DNA of 18,801 bases from Neisseriaceae bacterium (lineage in GTDB: Bacteria > Pseudomonadota > Gammaproteobacteria > Burkholderiales > Neisseriaceae), in NCBI GenBank assembly GCA_030151665.1, contig JASLDB010000113.1, positions 1 to 18,801 of the forward strand. The letters are read 5' to 3'. The position numbers were made by a program, and so were the translations under genes. Numbering within the stretch: the first letter of the stretch is position 1; each line of letters opens with the position of its first letter. The notes beneath the pieces were generated by a model. It ran no database searches. It saw only the letters and a program-made list of their open reading frames with translations, and was not told the origin of the DNA. Shown piece by piece: positions 7,112 through 15,913 of the stretch.

Positions 7112-8662
7112 ATGAATCGATGGTTGAAATTAAAAGCATGTTCTTGGTCACAATTTAGCTATGGCTTTTTAAGTTTAATAATTTTGTTTATTGTTGTCTG
7201 GATATGCCTAGAAGGCAGTGGAGTTGACTATACTCTCCGTGGTTTATTGGCAATGGTATTTTTAGTCTTGATTTTGAATATGTCTAGAATCACATATTGG
7301 TATATTTTGTTTCCAGTTGTGTGTTTAATTGTGGTTTATATTCCAATTGGCCTGACGTATGGTTTACCTACATATCAGTACATGGCTTCTATTTTAACAA
7401 CCAGTTTCACTGAGTCTAAAGAGTTATTGATTAGTTTACCTGCCTATAACTATCTGCTTGCATTGGCTGCTTTGTTTGGATTTGTAATATTTAGATATTT
7501 GAATAATCGCCACCAAATTCAATGGCATCAAAATAAAGTGTTTTTGTGTATTGGTGTTTTGTTTTTGTCATTTAATGAAGACATTGTAAAGTATTTTTAT
7601 GCATGGCATGGTGCCTATCAATCAGTTCAAGCTGAATTGAAAACCATGAACGAAGCCAAAGCAGATCCAAAATGGGGTGAGTCTATTGTTGAGACAAGTA
7701 AAGCATATGATAACTATGTATTGATCATCGGCGAAAGTGCCAGAAAAGATTACCACCATGCTTTTGGTTATGGTGTTAACAATACGCCATTTATGAGTAC
7801 TCAAAAAGGTATATTGGTTGATGGATTAACAGCAGCAGGTGCCAATACCATAGCTTCCTTAAGACTCATGCTAACCAAAGGTGATACTGTTCAATGGAAG
7901 CCAAACTACCAATACAATATCATTGATTTGGCTAAATTGGCTGGCATACAAACATATTGGTTATCGAATCAAGGGAAAATGGGTGAGTTCGATACGCCAG
8001 TGACGATTGTTGCGAATCAAAGCGATGAAACCTATTTTTTAAAAGCAGGAGCTTATGATTCATTGAATACCAGTGATGAGAGGCTATTACCGAAAATAAA
8101 ACAAGTGCTTGGGCAACAACCTAAAAAAAGAAAATTAATTGTGGTTCATTTGTATGGCTCTCACTCTGATTTTTGTGAGCGTGTTCAAGGTTATTCCGAG
8201 CAATTTGTCAGTAATGATTCTAAATTTCGTGATTTAAGTTGCTATGTTACATCGATTCATAAAACTGATCGTATTTTGAAAGAAATACACGGCTATTTAA
8301 GTCAATCATTTGCTGAGAATAATGCCACATTCTCTATGTTGTATTTTTCAGATCATGGTTTGTCTCATGAAGCTGGCAATTCTATTTATTTAAGACATAT
8401 TGAGAACAGTCAATATAGTTATGATATTCCATTATTCATGACAGCTTCAGATTCTCATGAGAAAAAGTATTGTAAAGCCCATAAATCAGGTTTGAATTTT
8501 ACGGTTGGATTGGCCAATTGGATGGCCATAAAAAATAAAAATATTGATCCAAATTATCAGTTGTTTGACTGTCAAAATGACAGTACAGACTACGGTTTAT
8601 CCCACAGGTTTGATCCTAAGTTTGATAAAATTGATCAAGCGGTTGATATCTTAAATCACTAA
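7112..8662 (+). CDS. Phosphoethanolamine transferase-type inner-membrane enzyme (alkaline phosphatase/sulfatase superfamily)
   Basis: The 516-residue protein has about five N-terminal membrane helices (residues 16-155) and a large periplasmic catalytic domain (about 200-516). Catalytic motifs are in family order: LIIGESARKD (metal ligand Glu208), NTP (224-226), ANTIASLRLML with candidate nucleophile Thr246, HLYGSHSDF with His351, and YFSDHGLSHE with Asp414 and His415. The family (EptA, EptB, CptA, OpgE, neisserial Lpt3/PptA) transfers phosphoethanolamine from phosphatidylethanolamine to lipid A, LPS core, glucans or proteins; I cannot tell which acceptor from the sequence. It is divergent from the minus-strand membrane pair, and the shared 117-base gap probably holds both promoters. 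The ribosome site is weak. The next gene starts 29 bases downstream. Confidence 0.85.
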   Translation: MNRWLKLKACSWSQFSYGFLSLIILFIVVWICLEGSGVDYTLRGLLAMVFLVLILNMSRITYWYILFPVVCLIVVYIPIGLTYGLPTYQYMASILTTSFTESKELLISLPAYNYLLALAALFGFVIFRYLNNRHQIQWHQNKVFLCIGVLFLSFNEDIVKYFYAWHGAYQSVQAELKTMNEAKADPKWGESIVETSKAYDNYVLIIGESARKDYHHAFGYGVNNTPFMSTQKGILVDGLTAAGANTIASLRLMLTKGDTVQWKPNYQYNIIDLAKLAGIQTYWLSNQGKMGEFDTPVTIVANQSDETYFLKAGAYDSLNTSDERLLPKIKQVLGQQPKKRKLIVVHLYGSHSDFCERVQGYSEQFVSNDSKFRDLSCYVTSIHKTDRILKEIHGYLSQSFAENNATFSMLYFSDHGLSHEAGNSIYLRHIENSQYSYDIPLFMTASDSHEKKYCKAHKSGLNFTVGLANWMAIKNKNIDPNYQLFDCQNDSTDYGLSHRFDPKFDKIDQAVDILNH

Positions 8663-8691
8663 TTAGCACCAACTGAATACAAGGAATCATA

Positions 8692-9708
8692 ATGGATAAA
8701 ATCAAGCCAGTAGTGCCAGTGACAATTTTAACAGGGTTTTTAGGTGCTGGTAAAACCACATTGTTAAATGCTTTGTTGCAAAATGAGAATCAAGAACGTA
8801 TTGCCATTGTCGAAAATGAATTTGGCGCTGTTAGTATTGATGGTGGTTTGCTGAGTAATAGTCAAGCAGTAGAAGTGATTGAATTAAATAATGGCTGTGT
8901 TTGTTGCAGCGTGAGAGGCGAATTAACTGAGGCATTGCGACAATTATTGGCACAGATTGACTGTGGTGAATTGGTGATAGACCGTTTGATTTTAGAGACC
9001 ACAGGTTTGGCAGATCCTGCGCCCATTATTCAGACTTTTTTTGTGGATGAATGGATTCGTGAACGGATGGTTTTGGATGCGGTGGTGACTTTGGTGGATG
9101 CTGAGCATGTGCTAAAGCAATTAGATGAACACCGTGTTGCAGCATCGCAAGTGGGTTTTGCCGATTATTTGTTGTTAACCAAGGTGGACCGTGTTGACGA
9201 GCCGCATATTGAAACCGTATTGTCACGGCTGCATGCGATTAATCCCAAAGCAATGATAGAGCAAGTGATTGAAGGAAAAGTGGCTAAAGAGCATTGGCTT
9301 GGACTACAGGCATTTGAATTGAGTGATGACTTGCAATTAAGTAATGGGTTTTATGCCGTGAATCCGCCCAAATCAGGGACATTGTCGCCATTTAAGCTGC
9401 AACAAAAGTCTTTTCAAGACAGTATACAATCACGTGCTTGGTATTTGGGTGAGGTGGATATTAAAGCAGCAGGTGCTTGGATGGAAGCGTTGATTGAGCA
9501 ATGGGGCAATGATATGTTGCGTTACAAAGGAATTTTGGCAATTGCCAATCAAGAACAGCGTTTGATTGTGCAAGGGATTCACAAGGTTGTGGGTTTTGAT
9601 TATGGTTCTCCTTGGGCAGATGAGGAGCAAAAACAATCTGTGATGGTGATTATTGGACGTGATTTGCCGTGGGATGACATTGAGCAAAGTTTTTTGGCTT
9701 TGGCATAA
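8692..9708 (+). CDS. CobW/YjiA-family (COG0523) GTPase, putative zinc metallochaperone
   Basis: The 338-residue G3E-family GTPase has Walker A GFLGAGKTT (15-23), the metal-binding CVCC motif at 69-72 within ELNNGCVCC, the ETTGLADP switch (102-109) and the guanine motif TKVD (163-166). The C-terminal CobW_C domain (about 240-335) ends GRDLPWDDIEQSF. COG0523 proteins bind zinc or other metals through CxCC and hand them to client proteins. No His-rich linker is present and no cobalamin genes are nearby, so a YjiA-like role is likelier than true CobW. The start is supported by AAGGA ahead of the ATG. It could be co-transcribed with the transferase gene upstream. Confidence 0.88.
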   Translation: MDKIKPVVPVTILTGFLGAGKTTLLNALLQNENQERIAIVENEFGAVSIDGGLLSNSQAVEVIELNNGCVCCSVRGELTEALRQLLAQIDCGELVIDRLILETTGLADPAPIIQTFFVDEWIRERMVLDAVVTLVDAEHVLKQLDEHRVAASQVGFADYLLLTKVDRVDEPHIETVLSRLHAINPKAMIEQVIEGKVAKEHWLGLQAFELSDDLQLSNGFYAVNPPKSGTLSPFKLQQKSFQDSIQSRAWYLGEVDIKAAGAWMEALIEQWGNDMLRYKGILAIANQEQRLIVQGIHKVVGFDYGSPWADEEQKQSVMVIIGRDLPWDDIEQSFLALA

Positions 9709-9727
9709 GCAGTTATGACTAGATGAG

Positions 9728-9753
9728 AAAAAAGCAGCTTTCGCTGCTTTTTT
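9728..9753. terminator. Bidirectional terminator between the CobW-family gene and lptG
   Basis: The arms AAAAAAGCAGC (9728-9738) and GCTGCTTTTTT (9743-9753) form an 11-bp perfect stem with a TTTC loop, with T-runs on either strand. The last base is also the final base of the lptG stop codon, so the convergent genes share one compact terminator. Confidence 0.9.
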
Positions 9754-10820
9754 TAACGTCGCTCTTTGCGATAAATCCAATAGGTCGCCAAGATAAAGAA
9801 AAGCACAGTGGGCAGTGTCGCACCAATAATCGGTGGAATATTGTACAGCTGACTACTAAAACCAAATAATCGGTTGGCAAAGTGAAAGCCAATCCCAAGC
9901 CCTACACCTGCAAACAATTTCAAGCCCATATTGCCATGGCGACGTTGTTGTGGAGTGAAAGCCAAGGCAATCAGTGCCATTGAAATGGATGCGATGGGGT
10001 AGAACAGTTTGCGCCACCAAGCCAGCTCATAACGCTGAGTTTGTTGTTGGCTGTCTTTTAAGTAATTAATGTATTGGTTCAAATCACGAATAGACATTTG
10101 CTCTGGGTCGACCAGTAAGACATTTAACAAGCTATTGTCAATTTTCAAGTTCCAAGTGCTATTTTCTTGGAAACTGATTTCGGTTTTGGTGGGGGTGATA
10201 TGGGTACTGGCCACGCCCGCTACTTGCCATTGGTTATTCGATGTTGCTTTGGCACGTTCTATGTGGGTGCTATTAATCAACTGCCCAGCTTGATTATCAT
10301 AAACATTGATGTCTTTTAATGTACCATCGGGTAACATCTCACGAATATTAATAAATTTGCTGCCATCTTTCATCCAAATACCACTGTAATGGCTGGCGCT
10401 AATGGTGCCTTGAATGGCATTGACACGCAATTTTTCTGCACGGCTTTCGGTGTATGGCATGACCCATTCACCTAAGAGAATGGTAATGGCTGCACAGATG
10501 GTACCAAAACTTAACAACCACATGATAATGCGCTTGGTCGAGATACCGCTGGTTTTAATCACGGTGTATTCACTGTTGCTAGACAGTTGTGATAGGGCAA
10601 TCAAACCACCAATGAGCACAGCCAATGGCATTAATTCATAAGCATGACTGGGAATGAGCATGGCAACATATTGCAGCATGACTGCAAAAGTATAATTGCC
10701 TTCTCCCAGTTTACTGCTTTCATTTAAGACATCAAAAAATGCGTACAGACTTAAAAAAGCCAACAAACCATAAAGGGTAAAAATGCTTAATTGTTTGAAG
10801 ATATAACGGGCCAATAGCAT
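9753..10820 (-). CDS. lptG: LPS export system permease LptG
   Basis: LptG is one of the two inner-membrane permease subunits of LptB2FG, which extracts lipopolysaccharide from the inner membrane and loads it on the LptC/A bridge. The 355-residue protein has the family plan: about three N-terminal membrane helices (12-32, 60-82, 100-125), a periplasmic beta-jellyroll (about 135-265) and three C-terminal helices. The GEWVMPYTE segment after TM3 and the C-terminal LFFILATYWIYRKER end fit LptG. The ATG overlaps the lptF stop by one base (TAATG), so the two are translationally coupled. It has the usual length and no sign of decay. Confidence 0.94.
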   Translation of the reverse strand: MLLARYIFKQLSIFTLYGLLAFLSLYAFFDVLNESSKLGEGNYTFAVMLQYVAMLIPSHAYELMPLAVLIGGLIALSQLSSNSEYTVIKTSGISTKRIIMWLLSFGTICAAITILLGEWVMPYTESRAEKLRVNAIQGTISASHYSGIWMKDGSKFINIREMLPDGTLKDINVYDNQAGQLINSTHIERAKATSNNQWQVAGVASTHITPTKTEISFQENSTWNLKIDNSLLNVLLVDPEQMSIRDLNQYINYLKDSQQQTQRYELAWWRKLFYPIASISMALIALAFTPQQRRHGNMGLKLFAGVGLGIGFHFANRLFGFSSQLYNIPPIIGATLPTVLFFILATYWIYRKERR

Positions 10821-11929
10821 TATGCTTTACTCCTAAAAAGAGAAGAGCGCAGGGCAGACCAAAAGTGGCTAGCGGGTTCCATGCGCACACGAATCAATAC
10901 TAATGCCAAAATCAACATCAAAACATGCATGGGGATTAAGCCCAGATACATGGAAATTTTGCCATCTTGTACTGCATCTCTTAAAAAGGTAAGGCCATTT
11001 TGGTATAACAAGAATAGACCAACTGCAATCAATATATTATAAGAGTGCCCTGTTCTTGGGTTGAAATAAGACAAAGGGATGGCCAATAAGCCCAAAATCA
11101 ATACGGATAGAGGCATGGAAATGCGCCACATGAGTTCCGCTTTCAGTTCAGGTCTGTCACTGCCGAATAAATAATGAGTAGGAACCAAGCGACGATTCCC
11201 CAATGGGTCAATGACTTCTGGGGTTGAGCTAATGATTAATTCCAGTTTTTTAAAAGAAGCAACGCTGTAATTGGCCTGACCGGGTATGCCTTGATAGCGA
11301 TAGCCATTTTCAAGGTTAAGCATGCGTTTCTTATCTTCTAAAAAGACACGACCTTTTTTGGCCAAAATAATATTTTTACTACCATCTTTGTTTTTTTCTT
11401 GGATAAAGATGTTGGCAGCAAGGCCTGTATCATTGTTGTATTCTTCTAAAAAATACACACGTTTATCTTTGCCCAATTCTTTAAATACACCAGCTTGCAG
11501 CATGGACATGTCTTGTTTTTGTTTGAGAATTTCAGCATATTCTTGGCTGCGTAGTTCAGCCCATGGCATGACAACAGTTGACATCACACCCACCAATACT
11601 GCAAAAGGAATGGTGTATGTCATCACTGGCAATATCCAGTGTCGTAATGATAGACCACAAGATAACCAAATAGCCATCTCACTGTCACGCCAATATCGGG
11701 TCAGTACCGTTAAAACACTGATAAAACAGGTGAGAATAAGCAATAAAGGGGTTAAGCCCAAAGTCCAAAAGCCAGACAATGCTGCAATGGCATCAATGGC
11801 CACACGACCGCTGGCAGCTCGACCCAAGAGATTGATTACTTGTGTGGAAATCAAAATGGCCAATAACACCACAAAAACCCCAATGGCGGTCAGTGAGGTT
11901 TCTTTGATGAATTTACTTTTGTAGATCAT
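10820..11929 (-). CDS. lptF: LPS export system permease LptF
   Basis: LptF is the partner permease of LptG in the LptB2FG lipopolysaccharide exporter. The 369-residue protein has three N-terminal membrane helices, a periplasmic jellyroll (about 125-260) and three C-terminal helices. Conserved pieces are LLGRAASGRV after TM1, the RDSEMAIWLSCGLS cytoplasmic segment that contacts LptB, and MPWAELRSQEY after TM3. It is the first gene of the pair and is divergent from pepA, the same arrangement as in E. coli. The ribosome site before the ATG is weak. Both LptF and LptG are normally essential in LPS-producing bacteria, so their presence argues for a Gram-negative with LPS or LOS. Confidence 0.94.
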   Translation of the reverse strand: MIYKSKFIKETSLTAIGVFVVLLAILISTQVINLLGRAASGRVAIDAIAALSGFWTLGLTPLLLILTCFISVLTVLTRYWRDSEMAIWLSCGLSLRHWILPVMTYTIPFAVLVGVMSTVVMPWAELRSQEYAEILKQKQDMSMLQAGVFKELGKDKRVYFLEEYNNDTGLAANIFIQEKNKDGSKNIILAKKGRVFLEDKKRMLNLENGYRYQGIPGQANYSVASFKKLELIISSTPEVIDPLGNRRLVPTHYLFGSDRPELKAELMWRISMPLSVLILGLLAIPLSYFNPRTGHSYNILIAVGLFLLYQNGLTFLRDAVQDGKISMYLGLIPMHVLMLILALVLIRVRMEPASHFWSALRSSLFRSKA

Positions 11930-12180
11930 AAAGTGGCTTTATTCAGGAATAAAGGCAAAATACTGGCCCCAAATGAAGTCTATTTACTAACTTGAGTTTG
12001 GGTTTTGATCAAGACGACCGATGTATTGTGCCTTAATTATCATTCAAAAGATGCATTGTATATGATTAGCAGATTTAGGATAAGTAGAAAATTGCGAATG
12101 GTTGTCAATTAGCTGTTGTATAATGCCCTTAATCATATTGAAAAAGCCAACTGGCTTGACTGTTTAGAACAGGAGACGCA
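11930..12180. promoter_or_regulatory. Divergent promoter region between lptF and pepA
   Basis: This 251-base gap must hold the starts of both units. For pepA there is a perfect -10 hexamer TATAAT at 12119-12124 preceded by TTG, but no good -35 at the expected distance. For lptF a perfect TTGACA reads on the minus strand at 12108-12103, with only a weak -10 (ACTTAT) 17 bases on; a minus-strand TACAAT further down is an alternative. The two overlap closely, so mutual influence is possible. AGGAGA before the pepA GTG is a clear ribosome site. I see no RNA gene. Confidence 0.5.
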
Positions 12181-13626
12181 GTGAAATTTAATCTCAATAC
12201 CCACACCATTTCTTTGTCAGAGAAAACCACTTATGTGGTTTTGACACAAACAGCATTGGACCCCAATACTTGGCAAGTGTTTGACACTGCCCAAAATACA
12301 TTGGTTGCGATGAATCAAAAATTAGTCGATGGCGGTAAAAGTGGCATGCAAAATACTGTATTTGGCCATGGTCAATCATTGGTGCCAGTGTCTTGTGTGT
12401 ATGTTCCTGAGCAAAGCCAATTGTCTGCTTGGCAACAAGCCATTTTACCTGCCATTAAATGGGCGGCAGAGCAAAAAAATAGTACTTTGTGTGTTGACTT
12501 TAATCACTTACCAGAAGCAGATGCGCGTTTGGCTTTGCAAGCAGCAGTACAAAGTGTAGCCAAAGTAAATTATCGTTGTGATCAATTGAAAGTAGAACCC
12601 AAAGCTGTTGATTTTGAGCAAATACAATTGCATGCCAATATTGCCTTGGCAGAAGAGTTGGATTTTGCTTCAGCCACAGCGAATGCGATTAATATGGCGA
12701 AAATGTTGGGTGATACGCCAGCGAATATTTGCACCCCCAGTTATTTGGCACAATTTGCTCAATCACAAGCGCAAAAAGTGGGTGCAAAAGCACTCTTACA
12801 CAATGGCCAAGCCATCCAAGACATGGGCATGGGTTCATTTTGGTCTGTTGCCAAAGGCAGCACTGAAGAAGCGTATTTCATTGAATTGCATTACCAAGGT
12901 GCCCAAGATGCCAATGAAGCACCTGTGGTATTAGTGGGTAAAGGCATAACATTTGATACCGGTGGTATTTCATTAAAACCTGGTCCTGGTATGGATGAAA
13001 TGAAATATGATATGTGTGGTGCTGCAACGGTGTTATCAGGTTTTTTTGCAGCTTGCGAATTAAAATTGCCCATCAACTTGGTGGCTTTGGTGCCTGCGTG
13101 TGAAAATATGCCTGCTGGCAATGCCAATAAACCAGGTGATGTGGTGAAGAGCTTGAAAGGTCTAAGCATCGAAGTATTGAATACAGATGCAGAAGGTCGT
13201 TTGGTTTTGTGTGACGCTTTAACGTATGCAGAACGCTTTAAACCCAAAGCTGTCATTGATTTTGCAACTTTAACAGGTGCTTGTATTATCGCTCTTGGTC
13301 ATGCAGGCAGTGGTTTGATGGCCAATAACCAAGATTTGGCTGATGCACTGCTAACAGCAGGTCAGCAAAGTGCCGATAAATTGTGGCAATTGCCATTGTG
13401 GGACGAGTATCAAGAACAACTGAAAAGCAGCTTTGCTGATTTGGCCAATATTGGTGGTCGTCCAGCAGGTACGTTGACGGCAGGTTCTTTCTTGTCACGC
13501 TTTACTGAAGATTATGCTTGGGCACATGTGGATATCGCTGGTACAGCTTGGTCAAGTAGCGACAAAGGTGCGACAGGCCGTCCAGTGGGGATGTTGATGC
13601 AATACTTACGCAATATTAGCATTTAA
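12181..13626 (+). CDS. pepA: Leucyl aminopeptidase PepA (M17 family)
   Basis: PepA is a cytoplasmic hexameric, two-metal aminopeptidase that removes N-terminal residues from peptides; in E. coli it also binds DNA in carAB control and Xer recombination. The 481-residue protein has the M17 signature NTDAEGRL at 334-341. Expected metal and catalytic residues are present: Lys254, Asp259, Lys266, Asp277, Asp336, Glu338 and Arg340, with GGISLKPG and ATLTGACIIALG around them. The start is GTG, supported by AGGAGA a few bases upstream. The N-terminal domain is shorter and more divergent than in E. coli (503 aa), so the DNA-binding function cannot be assumed. holC follows after 10 bases. Confidence 0.93.
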   Translation: MKFNLNTHTISLSEKTTYVVLTQTALDPNTWQVFDTAQNTLVAMNQKLVDGGKSGMQNTVFGHGQSLVPVSCVYVPEQSQLSAWQQAILPAIKWAAEQKNSTLCVDFNHLPEADARLALQAAVQSVAKVNYRCDQLKVEPKAVDFEQIQLHANIALAEELDFASATANAINMAKMLGDTPANICTPSYLAQFAQSQAQKVGAKALLHNGQAIQDMGMGSFWSVAKGSTEEAYFIELHYQGAQDANEAPVVLVGKGITFDTGGISLKPGPGMDEMKYDMCGAATVLSGFFAACELKLPINLVALVPACENMPAGNANKPGDVVKSLKGLSIEVLNTDAEGRLVLCDALTYAERFKPKAVIDFATLTGACIIALGHAGSGLMANNQDLADALLTAGQQSADKLWQLPLWDEYQEQLKSSFADLANIGGRPAGTLTAGSFLSRFTEDYAWAHVDIAGTAWSSSDKGATGRPVGMLMQYLRNISI

Positions 13627-13636
13627 TGGGTTGAAT

Positions 13637-14077
13637 ATGGCCAAGGTGACGTTTTATACCCATGTGCATGATAGCTTGCCATTTTCGTGCGATTTGATTC
13701 AAACCATTGTCAAACGAGGGCAATCTGTTTTGGTGTGGGTAGAGCACCAAGAAACTTTGGCCATCTTGGATCAAATGCTGTGGACATTCGATGCCGAATC
13801 ATTTCTATCCCATGATGTGTGGCAAACAGGACAGGGATTGCCGACATCTTCGTCTATCGTCTTAGGTAGTGGGGCGACCTTGCCAGTTGATTCATTGCCA
13901 GTGGTGTTGAATCTTAGCCAACAGTATTGGCATGCCCACCCCAGTGTTGAGCGTGTATTGGAGTTGGTTGGTCCTCATGAAGATGATTTATCCTTGGCAC
14001 GTGGTCGATTCAAAGCGTATCGGCAAGCTGATTTTGAAATAGAACACCACAATATGAGTCAATACATTAGAAAATAA
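13637..14077 (+). CDS. holC: DNA polymerase III chi subunit HolC
   Basis: HolC (chi) belongs to the clamp-loader complex and connects it to single-stranded-DNA-binding protein. The 146-residue protein fits the family: KVTFYTHVH at the start, the RGQSVLVWVEHQE strand and helix, LDQMLWTFDAESFLSHDVW, and the C-terminal ARGRFKAYRQADFEIE, which resembles the E. coli ARERYKAYR segment. The ATG at 13637 is chosen over the upstream TTG. It sits 10 bases after pepA, the common pepA-holC pairing. In E. coli valS follows directly; here there is a 380-base gap and then phzF. Confidence 0.88.
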   Translation: MAKVTFYTHVHDSLPFSCDLIQTIVKRGQSVLVWVEHQETLAILDQMLWTFDAESFLSHDVWQTGQGLPTSSSIVLGSGATLPVDSLPVVLNLSQQYWHAHPSVERVLELVGPHEDDLSLARGRFKAYRQADFEIEHHNMSQYIRK

Positions 14078-14211
14078 TCGTGCCATTGGCCGCAGTATAC
14101 CCAGCTACCACTGTGATTATTCAGAAAATTCGTCACCAATACCCGATTTGGGTTGTCGTGATGGTGGATAGTGTGGCACCTAATGTTGCATATTTCTTGC
14201 GATTGAGATGA
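14077..14211 (+). pseudogene. Possible remnant of a lost gene after holC
   Basis: A 44-codon stretch without its own ATG or ribosome site begins in the holC stop region and ends in TGA. Its beginning, PLAAVYPATTVII, resembles the conserved SLYPA.TV helix of EamA/DMT-type transporters. That is a short resemblance and may be chance. The following terminator at 14223 suits either holC or this former gene. Between the terminator and phzF (14259-14457) I see only AT-rich sequence with no clear promoter. Confidence 0.18.
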
Positions 14212-14222
14212 TTGGGCATATG

Positions 14223-14258
14223 GCCATACACCAATTGGTGTGTGGCTTTTTTATTTTT
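14223..14258 (+). terminator. Rho-independent terminator of pepA-holC
   Basis: The arms GCCATACACC (14223-14232) and GGTGTGTGGC (14237-14246) pair with one wobble around an AATT loop, followed by a T-rich tail. It lies about 145 bases after the holC stop. Confidence 0.85.
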
Positions 14259-14457
14259 GACTATTGTTTTTTACGGTGTCCACCCAAGATAGACTTAACA
14301 AATCGCAATGGCAAGATTCCATTCAAACCAAACTTAACCTTTTGGCTACCTTAAGTTGCCACGAGAGCATCTGTTTTGTGTCTTTTTGCTATATGCCATG
14401 CTAAGTTGTACCAGTGCTTTTTGATTTCTTCAACAAAAAAACATTTTGAGGTTAACC

Positions 14458-15315
14458 ATGCAACAAACATTACGCTATATGTGGGTCAATGTCTTTACCA
14501 CAGAGCAAGACAAAGGCAATCCATTACCTGTATTTTTATTGGACAGTGTTTTGAGTGACCAAAGCATGCAGCAAATCGCAGCGATGTTTAATCAATCTGA
14601 AACAGTTTTTATCACTGATTATTTAGGCCAAATGCCTCAAATTCGCCTATTTACGCCAGCACATGAATTACCATTTGCAGGTCATCCACTTATTGGTAGT
14701 ATTGCCGCTTTACAAGCAGCTTATCCCGATTTGGTGATTTCACGCATTGAAGTGCCTGCTGGCGTGGTTGAAACCCGAGTAGATGAAGAAATGGATATTG
14801 TCTGGTTAAAAACGCCCAAAGCACCCCAAATGAGAGATGGACAAATAACCTTGGCTCAAACCAGTGCCATGTTGGGATTGCCTGAAGATAAAATCAAGTC
14901 ATTGCCAGTTTGGGTCAATGTTGGCTCAGAGCAATTATTGGTAGAAGTCAGCGATTTTGCCGCGGTTGATGCCATTCAATTGGATGCATCACTTATGGCA
15001 AAGCACGCTTCTTTATATCCAGGGCGTGAAATTACCTATGTGTGGGCAAAAGAGGGTAATGAAGCGTATGTGCACTTTATGTATTTGCAAAATGGTGCCG
15101 TATTAGAAGATCCTGGTACAGGTTCTGCTTGTGCTAACTTGGGTGGCTTACATTTGTTACAACAAAAAACACCATTGGCATGTCGTGTTCGTCAAGGGGT
15201 GTTGTTGGGCCGAGAGAATGTCTTGTATCTTGAAGTGAATCAACAAGATGATATATGGATTGGTGGCCAGAACCGTTTAATGGGTGAAGGTCAGTTAATT
15301 TGGAATGAGAATTAA
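14458..15315 (+). CDS. PhzF-family (phenazine biosynthesis-like) isomerase/epimerase
   Basis: The 285-residue protein has the diaminopimelate-epimerase-like fold of the PhzF family. Visible signatures are VFTTEQDKGNPLPVF near the N-terminus, FNQSETVF with the likely catalytic Glu48, RLFTPAHELPFAGHPLIGS (63-81) and DPGTGSACANL towards the C-terminus. Family members are mostly of unknown substrate; only those in phz operons make phenazines, and no other phz gene is present here, so phenazine synthesis is not implied. I chose the ATG at 14458, preceded by GAGG, over the upstream TTG. The gene is probably transcribed alone. Its stop codon lies inside a Fur-box-like sequence belonging to the next unit. 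Confidence 0.85.
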   Translation: MQQTLRYMWVNVFTTEQDKGNPLPVFLLDSVLSDQSMQQIAAMFNQSETVFITDYLGQMPQIRLFTPAHELPFAGHPLIGSIAALQAAYPDLVISRIEVPAGVVETRVDEEMDIVWLKTPKAPQMRDGQITLAQTSAMLGLPEDKIKSLPVWVNVGSEQLLVEVSDFAAVDAIQLDASLMAKHASLYPGREITYVWAKEGNEAYVHFMYLQNGAVLEDPGTGSACANLGGLHLLQQKTPLACRVRQGVLLGRENVLYLEVNQQDDIWIGGQNRLMGEGQLIWNEN

Positions 15316-15347
15316 TCTTAGCCAAGGTACTAATAATTCTCATTAAT
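15303..15347. promoter_or_regulatory. Fur-box-like operator and promoter of the bacterioferritin operon
   Basis: A sequence at 15329-15347, read on the minus strand as ATTAATGAGAATTATTAGT, matches 13 of 19 bases of the GATAATGATAATCATTATC Fur consensus. A second, weaker copy (AATGAGAATTAAT, from 15304) lies in the end of phzF. A plausible promoter, TTCTCA (15337-15342), 17 bases, TATGTA (15360-15365), overlaps the strong copy. I infer iron-responsive control of the bfr pair. Confidence 0.6.
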
Positions 15348-15437
15348 TGGCTACAAAGATATGTAAAAGAAATAGCCAAGGTCATGCGCTTTGGTTATGA
15401 TTGTTTTGTTAAAATTTGTTATGAAAAGGGAAAAGCT

Positions 15438-15902
15438 ATGCAAGGGAATCCAGAAGTTATTGCGTACATGAATGAATTATTAGCTGGTGAATTATCTGCC
15501 CGTGACCAATATTTTATCCATTCTCGCATGTTTGCCGAATGGGGTTATAACAAATTATTTGAACGCATTGACCATGAAATGGCTGATGAAACCGCCCATG
15601 CTAGCGATTTTATCCGTCGTATCTTGATGTTAGGTGGCACCCCTGCAAGTGCGCCAAGCGCAGTGAATATTGGTACTGATGTACCTAGTATTTTGAAAAA
15701 CGATTTGGCGACCGAACTTGAAGTGCGTGACAACTTGAAAAAAGGCATTGCCTTGTGTGAAAAACACTTTGATTATGTGAGTCGTGATTTATTGGTTGGT
15801 CAACTAAAAGACACCGAAGAAGATCATGCTCATTGGTTAGAGCAACAATTGTATTTGATTGAAGCCATGGGCTTACAAAACTACTTGCAAAGCCAAATCT
15901 AA
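15438..15902 (+). CDS. bfr: Bacterioferritin, ferroxidase-type subunit (no haem Met)
   Basis: Bacterioferritin forms a 24-subunit shell that oxidises Fe2+ and stores it as a ferric core. The 154-residue protein keeps the di-iron ferroxidase ligands: Glu18, Glu51, His54, Glu93 (equivalent of E. coli Glu94), Glu127 and His130. The haem-binding Met52 of E. coli is replaced by Thr52, so this subunit should not ligate haem by itself. The ATG at 15438 gives the canonical N-terminus MQGNPEVIAYMN; upstream in-frame codons would add an unrelated extension. The second subunit follows after 11 bases, with which it probably co-assembles, as described for Neisseria and Magnetospirillum two-subunit bacterioferritins. 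Confidence 0.93.
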   Translation: MQGNPEVIAYMNELLAGELSARDQYFIHSRMFAEWGYNKLFERIDHEMADETAHASDFIRRILMLGGTPASAPSAVNIGTDVPSILKNDLATELEVRDNLKKGIALCEKHFDYVSRDLLVGQLKDTEEDHAHWLEQQLYLIEAMGLQNYLQSQI

Positions 15903-15913
15903 GGAGGCCTCAT

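Noticed and set aside
11322..11924. 200-residue plus-strand frame opposite lptF
   Set aside because: Antisense shadow of a well-conserved gene, with low-complexity composition and no known family.
12030..12050. Fur-like TTAATTATCATTC between lptF and pepA
   Set aside because: Only one half resembles the consensus, and neither flanking gene is a typical Fur target.
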